A stretch of DNA of 44,522 nt from Candidatus Omnitrophota bacterium (GTDB lineage: Bacteria > Omnitrophota > Gorgyraeia > Zapsychrales > Zapsychraceae). Position numbers and translations under genes: made by a program. Shown piece after piece: positions 17,135 to 23,169 of this stretch. Position 1 is the first letter of the stretch, and each line of letters starts with the position of its first letter. Location: NCBI GenBank assembly GCA_018812705.1, contig JAHJCZ010000056.1, positions 1 through 44,522 of the forward strand, written 5' to 3'. A model generated the notes under the pieces. The model made no database searches and was not told the origin of the DNA. It saw nothing but the letters and a program-made list of their open reading frames with translations.

Positions 17135-18559
17135 TCACTAGCAAATGGACACAACGGACACAATGGAAAAAATGGTCATGTAAAGAGTAAAAGTGAATTA
17201 AAGAAAAGGGATGTTGCCTTCAGAAGACTCCTTCGGGAAATTACAGAGGAACGCTTGTTGGTGTGGAAAAAAGTTAGACAGCTTGAACCAGCGATCTCTA
17301 TTTTAGGAAGTGCGCGTATTGCAGAGAATCATTTTGTTTATCAACAGGGCCAAAGAATTGGCGAAGCTTGTGCCCAGAGAGAAGTTCCTGTAAGAACCGG
17401 CGGAGGTCCATCAATGATGGAAGCACCTTTTGTTGGGTCGTTAGCACAGAGACTGGTAAGGGGATTGACTAGGAGAAGAAAAATACAAAATCAGGCTATA
17501 AACATAATTTTTACGGATAAAGAAGATCCTAATCCTTATGGAGAAATAAGTTTAAATTTCAATCGCTTTATTACACGTAAATGGGGGTTAACTGAAAATA
17601 TACTTGGAGGAATATTTGTTTCAGGGGGGTATGGTACGCTTGATGAACTTTTCGAATTTTGGCGCAGGGGCATACCTATTGTCCTGTTTGGATCTGATTT
17701 TTATGACCCTATAGTTACAGCGTTCCTTAGGTTTGTAGATGCTAATGACAATACTAGAAGCATTTCTTATCGAGACAAACTATTTATTACTGATGATCCA
17801 CAAGAAGCAGTAGAATTTATTCTTCGTAAAGCAAAAGAATACCCAATTGAAAGAACTTCTAAAAAAGATTATATGGATATTATTAAGAGCTTTAAAAGCA
17901 GTTTGTATTATTTAAAGGATAGGCCTCGTAGTGTTGTTTTTCAGGGAAGGCCTAAGAGCGAAGCAATACTTGATTTTGCTGCAAGATTAATGCAGATGAT
18001 AGCAGAAGATTCTAATACGAGCAAGCAGGGTATTGGCATTCGAGTAGGAAGCAAGGGCGCGCTTTATGCACGTCTAAGCGAGGAAGCAAAGTTAAAAGGA
18101 TTGCATGAAGCATTTGAAGCAGTTTTGTTTTCACCTGATAGCGATATAAGATTGGAAGCAGACTCTTTGATATTTGGTCGGAATATTATTAGGTTAAGGG
18201 ATGAATCTAATCAACAATTAATAGCTGCATACAATTCTCATGCTTTTGTATTTTTTCCGGGAGCTGTTGGCACTATGAACAGGTTGTTTGATCTTTTATG
18301 TGTAATGCAGACAAATAAGATAAGTAAAAGACCAATAATAGTTGTTGATGATAATGGTAGCTGGCGAGAGTTTTTTATGCTTTTGCGGGAGAAAATGTAT
18401 ACTGAATGGAAACAGGCCGGCTTGGATTTTGCAATGATATCTAAAGAAGATATTGATTTTCTGCAGTTCGTAGATGTCAGGGATCAAGATGCTCTTGAAG
18501 AAACGATGCGCGCGATCAGTAGACAAGTCGTATTAGATAATGGACACTTTATCCCTTAA
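16862..18559 (+). CDS. C-terminal continuation of the giant protein: module copy 4 remainder plus two LOG-like domains
   Basis: The frame opens with a GTG at 16862 and encodes 565 residues. It begins exactly where module copy 4 of the giant gene loses frame (VFKRGPPQEF follows EEW), so it is better read as the downstream half of a frameshifted gene than as an independent protein. The purine-rich AGAGGAG that could act as a ribosome site directly abuts the GTG, which is too close for normal initiation. After the module there is a short Gly/Asn/His linker. Next comes a LOG/TIGR00730-type Rossmann domain with GGGPSMMEA and SGGYGTLDE (residues 254-262; the family has PGGxGTxxE). A second, more diverged copy has PGAVGTMNR (466-474). 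LOG proteins cleave nucleoside monophosphates to release the base; here the first copy may be active and the second probably is not. No terminator is evident after the stop. Confidence 0.75.
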   Translation: MVFKRGPPQEFVDAHNEVYDVKLGEWRKISEEEKEKLLRIARQCDQAYLRIKDKFWFLPIIRNFIAYRAAVKVHAEHNRKVFMSGLGIYAISLANGHNGHNGKNGHVKSKSELKKRDVAFRRLLREITEERLLVWKKVRQLEPAISILGSARIAENHFVYQQGQRIGEACAQREVPVRTGGGPSMMEAPFVGSLAQRLVRGLTRRRKIQNQAINIIFTDKEDPNPYGEISLNFNRFITRKWGLTENILGGIFVSGGYGTLDELFEFWRRGIPIVLFGSDFYDPIVTAFLRFVDANDNTRSISYRDKLFITDDPQEAVEFILRKAKEYPIERTSKKDYMDIIKSFKSSLYYLKDRPRSVVFQGRPKSEAILDFAARLMQMIAEDSNTSKQGIGIRVGSKGALYARLSEEAKLKGLHEAFEAVLFSPDSDIRLEADSLIFGRNIIRLRDESNQQLIAAYNSHAFVFFPGAVGTMNRLFDLLCVMQTNKISKRPIIVVDDNGSWREFFMLLREKMYTEWKQAGLDFAMISKEDIDFLQFVDVRDQDALEETMRAISRQVVLDNGHFIP

Positions 18560-18746
18560 ATAGATTTAAATGTCCCATAATTCAGCATCGATCCGTTATT
18601 TTCTGCTAGGAATCCTTCCATAAATCAATGATTTCAGAATAGCTGCGTTTTATAACCATCAGGACAGTAGTCTGAGATTTGTGAAAGTTAGTACTAATAT
18701 CTAATAATGAATACTAAATGATAGGAGTTTCGACTATGATATATAG
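18560..18746. other. Intergenic stretch without recognised gene
   Basis: About 190 nt after the giant gene with stops in all frames and no clear terminator or promoter. At its end, AGCCC and GGGCT (18745-18760) form a weak 5-bp inverted repeat that runs into the PDZ fragment. Confidence 0.5.
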
Positions 18747-18944
18747 CCCTTCAGGGGCTTTAGCCTGAATATTATTTTAGGAGATATTATAATTGCTGTT
18801 GATGAACAACAGATAGAGAACAATGAGGATTTGATAGACTATTTAGACAGTAAAAAGAATGTTTGTGATAAAGTCGACATTCGTTTTATTCGAGATAATA
18901 AAGAGTATGGGACCACAGCAGTGTTGCAGGATATCGGCATGTAA
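18747..18944 (+). pseudogene. C-terminal PDZ-domain fragment
   Basis: This frame has no start codon of its own and follows an in-frame TAG at 18744. It reads ...LNIILGDIIIAVDEQQIENN and then EDLIDYLDSKKN, KVDIRFIRD, ending at TAA 18942-18944. GDIIIAVDEQ.I.N.EDL is the standard second half of a PDZ domain as found at the end of DegP/HtrA-type or CtpA-type proteases. About 65 codons remain; the protease part is absent. It is most likely the relic of a periplasmic protease gene removed by deletion. Confidence 0.65.
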
Positions 18945-18988
18945 AGAGTTGATTTTTAGTGCCTAAAGGCTGTTTATCTTTATTTACC

Positions 18989-19017
18989 TTGTGTCACATG
19001 AGAATTATGGGTAAAAT
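18989..19017 (+). promoter_or_regulatory. Candidate promoter for the phoB-like gene
   Basis: TTGTGT at 18989-18994 and TAAAAT at 19012-19017 are separated by 17 bp, a plausible sigma-70 pair. The expected start is about 36 nt before the ATG at 19060. Upstream TTTATC, TTTACC and GTCACA lie 10 bp apart and only loosely resemble the pho box seen at 21185-21234. Confidence 0.35.
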
Positions 19018-19059
19018 GTATGCTTAATGAAGCAATGACCAAAGTAAAACTATTGCGCA

Positions 19060-19746
19060 ATGGCTAATCACAAGATATTAATAGTCGAAGATGACAAAGA
19101 TATATCTGAAATGATCAGATATAATTTGGAAAAAGATGGGTACAGTACTGTATCTGTTTTTGACGGGGAAAAGGTTTCGCAAGTTGTAAAGGCCAGTAAG
19201 CCTGACCTGATCATCCTGGACATTATGCTCCCTGGCATGGATGGGCTTGAGATATGCAAAAATCTTAAGAGAGATCAGTCAGCGGAAGATATCCCAATTA
19301 TCATGCTCACCGCAAAGTCCCAAGAGTCAGATAAGATCGTTGGATTGGAATTAGGAGCCGATGATTATGTGACAAAACCTTTTAGCCCGAAAGAATTGAT
19401 CGCAAGGATCAAGGCAGTCTTAAGACGGCAAAAACCAGCAGTTAAAATCAAAGAAATTAAAATTGGAGATCTAGCTATAAATCAATTAAAGCATAAAGTC
19501 ACTGTGCAAGCTAGAGAAGTTGCTCTTACTGCATCCGAGTTTAAGCTGTTAAGTTTATTGGCAGGCAGGCCAGGCATAGTTATTTCACGAGAGGAAATAT
19601 TGAATCAAGTCTTTGGTTATGATTCATCCAGCTATGATAGGACTGTTGATACGCATATAAAATCCCTAAGAAAAAAAATAGGGGATGTAAAGAGTTGTAT
19701 CGAGACCGTCCGTGGAGTGGGTTATAGATTTAAGGATGAGCCATAA
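19060..19746 (+). CDS. phoB: PhoB-type response regulator (OmpR/PhoB family)
   Basis: A 228-residue transcription factor with the usual two-domain layout. The receiver domain (about 1-120) has the acidic pair EDD, phospho-acceptor Asp54 in LIILDIMLPG, MLTAKS and TKPFSP with the conserved Lys. The C-terminal winged-helix DNA-binding domain (about 130-225) has LTASEFKLL and the typical end DTHIKSLRKKIG...VRGVGYRF. The start codon has no clear Shine-Dalgarno sequence. The stop overlaps the next gene's start in TAATG. With the neighbouring PhoR-like kinase, Na/Pi transporter and PhoU-like gene, and the pho-box repeats, PhoB is the most likely identity. OmpR-family regulators are hard to tell apart by sequence alone, so the name rests partly on context. 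Confidence 0.8.
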   Translation: MANHKILIVEDDKDISEMIRYNLEKDGYSTVSVFDGEKVSQVVKASKPDLIILDIMLPGMDGLEICKNLKRDQSAEDIPIIMLTAKSQESDKIVGLELGADDYVTKPFSPKELIARIKAVLRRQKPAVKIKEIKIGDLAINQLKHKVTVQAREVALTASEFKLLSLLAGRPGIVISREEILNQVFGYDSSSYDRTVDTHIKSLRKKIGDVKSCIETVRGVGYRFKDEP

Positions 19747-21170
19747 TGCGAGATAAGCTTATTTGGAAATTTTTAGGCGCGTATGTTCCCCTTATACTTT
19801 TTGCTGTAATAGTACTTAATTTTTTTGTGAGTTTTAGCTTAAGAAGACATTTTGAAGAGCAAATATCCGAACGGCTTTATAGTAATGCAGTCTTGGTCGG
19901 AACGATCATTAAAGCAGATATGGAGAGAGGAGATATTCAGGAGATACAAAAGCGCACAGGTTCTTTGAGCAAGCAATTAGGTCTTCGGATAACAGTCATT
20001 GACGAGAAGGGTATTGTCTTGGGAGATTCTGAGAATAACCCTCAGGAGCTGGAAAAGCATGCTGACAGGCCTGAAGTTATTGAAGCCTTCAAAAATGGAA
20101 AAGGTGAGACTAAAAGATTTAGTGATACATTAAATTACAATATGAAATATTTAGCGGTGCCTTTTTATAGCAATGGCAAAACAATAGGTGTCGTTAGGCT
20201 TGCAATTGCTTTGAATGAAGTGGATGCGCAGATCCGGGTTATTTACCGTGCGGTTCTTTTTGGCGGGATCATAGCAGCTATTTTAATGATATTTGTAGGA
20301 TATTATATTTCAAGAAGTATAACAAATCCGATCAGTGAAATGAAGACGATCGCACAGAGAATTTCAAGCGGTGATTTTTCACAAAAAATAAAGGTAAGAA
20401 GTAAAGATGAGTTGGGGTCACTGGCCAATTCACTTAATAAAATGGCTGAAGACCTTCAAGCCCAGATCGAAAGTCTTAAGAAGATGGATAAGGTGCGAAC
20501 TGATTTTGTTGCTAATGTTTCTCATGAACTGAAAACACCGTTAACTTCAATAAAAGGGTTCGTTGAAACATTGCAAGATGGGGCATTAGATGATCAAGAG
20601 AATGCCCAAAAGTTTCTTGGAATTATCAGAAAACATGCAGACTATCTTACAAATATTGTTGATGACCTGCTAACGCTATCCGAAGCTGAACGAGGGTTAG
20701 ATAGATTGCAAAGAACGACTTTTGATCTGAAAGATCTGTTAGATGAGATCGTCCTGGGGTTTGGTCATGCCTTTAAAGAAAAGAAGCTGAACATGGATTT
20801 TGAAATTAAAGGAAAAGATTTTAAAATTGCTGCGGATAGGGGGAAGATAAATCAAGTTTTTGTTAATATTATAGATAATGCGACAAAATATACCGATAAG
20901 AATGGTCGGATCAAATTACTGATAAGTAATAAAGATAATAAGATATCGGTTTTGATCGAAGATAATGGAGTCGGAATCCCTCCCAAGGATATAAGCAGGG
21001 TCTTTGAGCGCTTTTATAGAGTAGATAAAGCACGGTCCCGAGAAGTTGGCGGCACAGGCTTGGGTTTGGCAATAGTAAAGCATATTGTTTCTCTTCACAA
21101 TGGAGAAGTAAGTATTGATAGTGTTGTAAAAAAAGGCACAAAAGTTTCGGTTGTTTTGCCTTGTGCGTAA
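19746..21170 (+). CDS. phoR: PhoR-type membrane sensor histidine kinase
   Basis: This kinase has 474 residues and its ATG shares one base with the regulator's stop, so the pair is translationally coupled. TM1 lies at about 10-30. An extracytoplasmic sensor of about 130 residues follows, with the PAS/Cache-like feature ITVIDEKGIVLGDSE, then TM2 at about 167-188, HAMP at about 188-240, HisKA with VSHELKTPLTSI (His260), and a full HATPase (VNIIDNATKYT, EDNGVGIP, GGTGLGLAIVKHI). It lacks the cytoplasmic PAS of E. coli PhoR but resembles Gram-positive PhoR/PnpS with an extracytoplasmic sensor. It likely phosphorylates the regulator at Asp54 when phosphate is scarce. The phosphate role is inferred from neighbours. 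Confidence 0.8.
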   Translation: MRDKLIWKFLGAYVPLILFAVIVLNFFVSFSLRRHFEEQISERLYSNAVLVGTIIKADMERGDIQEIQKRTGSLSKQLGLRITVIDEKGIVLGDSENNPQELEKHADRPEVIEAFKNGKGETKRFSDTLNYNMKYLAVPFYSNGKTIGVVRLAIALNEVDAQIRVIYRAVLFGGIIAAILMIFVGYYISRSITNPISEMKTIAQRISSGDFSQKIKVRSKDELGSLANSLNKMAEDLQAQIESLKKMDKVRTDFVANVSHELKTPLTSIKGFVETLQDGALDDQENAQKFLGIIRKHADYLTNIVDDLLTLSEAERGLDRLQRTTFDLKDLLDEIVLGFGHAFKEKKLNMDFEIKGKDFKIAADRGKINQVFVNIIDNATKYTDKNGRIKLLISNKDNKISVLIEDNGVGIPPKDISRVFERFYRVDKARSREVGGTGLGLAIVKHIVSLHNGEVSIDSVVKKGTKVSVVLPCA

Positions 21171-21184
21171 TAACTAATGGCCAG

Positions 21185-21249
21185 TTAATTCAATCTTCAC
21201 ACAATCTACACATTCTCTTCATATTTAATTCATACAAGTTGTTTATAAT
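21185..21249 (+). promoter_or_regulatory. Pho box: 11-bp direct repeats plus -10 element
   Basis: TTAATT (21185), TTCACA (21196), TACACA (21207), TTCATA (21218) and TTCATA (21229) are spaced exactly 11 bp apart. A consensus -10 TATAAT follows at 21244-21249. No good -35 is present; the last repeat takes its place. This is the architecture of PhoB/PhoP-activated promoters, where regulator dimers bind direct repeats with one-turn spacing. Confidence 0.75.
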
Positions 21250-21270
21250 TTACCCATGAAAGGGGAATAT

Positions 21271-22386
21271 ATGGGTAAAACAATTTTGAAATTAATTTTT
21301 GTCGGGCTTTTACTTTATGTGTTTTTGGTCAGCATAGGTCTTATGGGAGAGGCGTTTAAAGGGTTCGGTAAAGGTTTTGCAGAGAACTTATTAAATACAA
21401 CATCAAATCCATTTGTGGGACTTTTTGTAGGCATTCTTGCAACAAGCTTAGTTCAAAGCTCTTCAACTACCACATCCATAGTTGTAGGTATGGTTGCCTC
21501 AGGAGTATTGACTGTCAGCGGTGCTATTCCGATAATTTTTGGTGCTAATATAGGAACAACAGTTACAAATACTCTTGTTGCTCTAGGCCATATTTCAAGA
21601 AGGGAAGAGTTCAAACGCGCTATTGCTGGTGCGACTGTACATGATTTCTTTAATCTTATGTGTGTTGCAATATTTTTCCCAATAGAATTAGCTACCGGGT
21701 TTTTGGAGAAATTTGCAACAGGATTAGCAGGACTTTTTGTTGATTTCGGCGGATTGAAATTTACCAGTCCTATTAAAATTATTACTAAGCCGACAATTCA
21801 TTTTTTAGAGCATTTGCATACAGACCATCTTCCGTTTTCTAACACAGTGAATTATACTTTAGTCTTTGTGACTTCATTCATCTTGATATATATTGCTCTC
21901 TTTTATATCGTAAAGGTTATGAGGTCGCTGGTTATTGATAAAACTGAATCAGTTTTCAATGATATAATAGGTAAAAGTAGTTTGATCGGTATTGCTGCCG
22001 GGTTAATCTTTACAGTTTTTGTGCAAAGTAGCTCTATTACGACCTCTATTTTAGTTCCCATGATAGCTGCCGGGATCATAACTATTGAGACAGCATTTCC
22101 GATTACTTTAGGGGCGAATATAGGGACAACAGCAACAGCGATGTTGGCTTCATTCGCATTAGGCAATCCAGCAGCAGTTACGATAGCTTTTGTTCATTTG
22201 TTGTTTAATTGTTTAGGAGTGCTGTTTATCTTCCCGATACATGCCGTGAGAAGAATACCGATAAGATTAGCTCAGGGATTAGGTGAATTAGCTTATAAGA
22301 ACAGAAGCATAGCTTTCTTTTATGTTTTTGGATTGTTCTTTGTTCTTCCGGGAATATTAATATTGATAAGTAAAATGCTTAATTAA
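21271..22386 (+). CDS. Na+/phosphate cotransporter (PF02690 family)
   Basis: 371 residues from the ATG at 21271, chosen because AGGGGAA (21261-21267) is correctly spaced before it. The upstream in-frame ATG at 21256 falls near the predicted transcription start. The protein has two inverted halves, each with the family's QSSS signature: LVQSSSTTTSIVVG and FVQSSSITTSILVP. Both are followed by GANIGTT. About eight hydrophobic helices are visible. It imports inorganic phosphate with sodium across the inner membrane. The gene is led by a pho box and followed after 14 nt by a PhoU-like gene, so it is probably induced under phosphate limitation. NptA/YjbB relatives often carry a fused C-terminal PhoU domain; here PhoU is a separate protein. 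Confidence 0.88.
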   Translation: MGKTILKLIFVGLLLYVFLVSIGLMGEAFKGFGKGFAENLLNTTSNPFVGLFVGILATSLVQSSSTTTSIVVGMVASGVLTVSGAIPIIFGANIGTTVTNTLVALGHISRREEFKRAIAGATVHDFFNLMCVAIFFPIELATGFLEKFATGLAGLFVDFGGLKFTSPIKIITKPTIHFLEHLHTDHLPFSNTVNYTLVFVTSFILIYIALFYIVKVMRSLVIDKTESVFNDIIGKSSLIGIAAGLIFTVFVQSSSITTSILVPMIAAGIITIETAFPITLGANIGTTATAMLASFALGNPAAVTIAFVHLLFNCLGVLFIFPIHAVRRIPIRLAQGLGELAYKNRSIAFFYVFGLFFVLPGILILISKMLN

Positions 22387-22400
22387 AGAGGAGAAAAAAT

Positions 22401-23069
22401 ATGTTTAAAAATATCAGCTCATTTTTAAAAGGAAGCAATTTCTTAAATACAACTTTGTCTGAGTTCAAAGAGATGCTGGATCATGCAGAAGAAATGTTCA
22501 GCCAAGTTTGCCGAACACTGATCCATGGAAAAGAGAATCCAGATTTAAGGAAAGATCTTTATGAGCACGATAAGAAGATCAACTGCCTAGAGAAGGATAT
22601 TCGCAAAAGGATCGTTGAGCACTTAGTCTTGCAGCCGACAGTTGACGTTTCGACATGCCTTGTATTGATGAGCGTTGTAAAAGATGCGGAGAGGCTTGGT
22701 GATTACTGTAAGAACCTTTATGAAGTGACTGAATTGTTTGAGAAGCCTTTAAACAAGGAAAAGTTCGAAGAACTTTTTAATGGTATGGAGTCTGAGTTAA
22801 CTGAATTTTTCAAGGAAACTAAAAAAGCGTTTATGGAATCTGATGAAAAGATAGCGGCTCATTCGTGGGAGCAAAAATCCAAAATATCACATAGATGTGA
22901 CGCTATTTTTGAGACATTAGCTAAAAGTGATATTTCAACAAATGAAGCAGTATGCTTTACTTTGATGGCCAGACATTTTAAGCGGTTGTCATCCCATTTA
23001 TCAAATATCTCCACTTCAGTGATCTTGCCTGTTGATGAGTTGGATTATTACGATGAAAAAAGAGCGTAA
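22401..23069 (+). CDS. PhoU-like phosphate-signalling protein
   Basis: 222 all-helical residues with two related three-helix halves. The first half has VVKDAERLGDYCKNL and the second MARHFKRLSSHLSNIS, matching the repeated E/DxxR.xDH metal-cluster helices of PhoU. The second is degenerate at the acidic positions. The ribosome site AAAGAGGAG (22385-22393) is strong. It is co-transcribed with the Na/Pi cotransporter and ends just before a strong terminator. PhoU proteins restrain phosphate import and signalling through PhoR when phosphate is plentiful. Its pairing with a cotransporter rather than an ABC Pst system suggests it gates that transporter. Confidence 0.78.
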   Translation: MFKNISSFLKGSNFLNTTLSEFKEMLDHAEEMFSQVCRTLIHGKENPDLRKDLYEHDKKINCLEKDIRKRIVEHLVLQPTVDVSTCLVLMSVVKDAERLGDYCKNLYEVTELFEKPLNKEKFEELFNGMESELTEFFKETKKAFMESDEKIAAHSWEQKSKISHRCDAIFETLAKSDISTNEAVCFTLMARHFKRLSSHLSNISTSVILPVDELDYYDEKRA

Positions 23070-23076
23070 GAATAGT

Positions 23077-23114
23077 AGAGAAAGAGACTATTTAAAATAA
23101 TAGTCTCTTTCTCT
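23077..23114. terminator. Strong bidirectional terminator
   Basis: Arms 23077-23092 and 23099-23114 are perfectly complementary over 16 bp with a 6-nt loop. It lies between the convergent phoU-like and mutL genes. A/T-rich flanks are present on both sides but there is no long T tract. Confidence 0.75.
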
Positions 23115-23127
23115 ATTATTACTTATG

Positions 23128-23169
23128 AATTTGTCATCCGGATGACAAATTCGCCACCCAGGTGGCGAA
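23128..23169. repeat. Two abutting palindromes after mutL
   Basis: 23128-23151 is a perfect 24-bp palindrome centred on CCGG. 23150-23169 is a second inverted repeat, 9-bp arms around CA, with a GC-rich core (CGCCACC/GGTGGCG). They share the central TT and abut the mutL stop. They may act as mRNA 3'-end structures for mutL or be copies of a dispersed palindromic repeat. Confidence 0.6.

Noticed and set aside
18745-18760. Terminator for the giant gene
   Set aside because: Only a 5-bp stem with no T tract, nearly 190 nt after the stop.
18973-18998. Second pho box before the phoB-like gene
   Set aside because: The units are spaced 10 bp apart, match poorly and lie too far from the -10. Autoregulation remains possible but is not shown.
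21256-21270. ATG at 21256 as start of the Na/Pi cotransporter
   Set aside because: It falls near the predicted transcription start, and the AGGGGAA site is spaced for the ATG at 21271.
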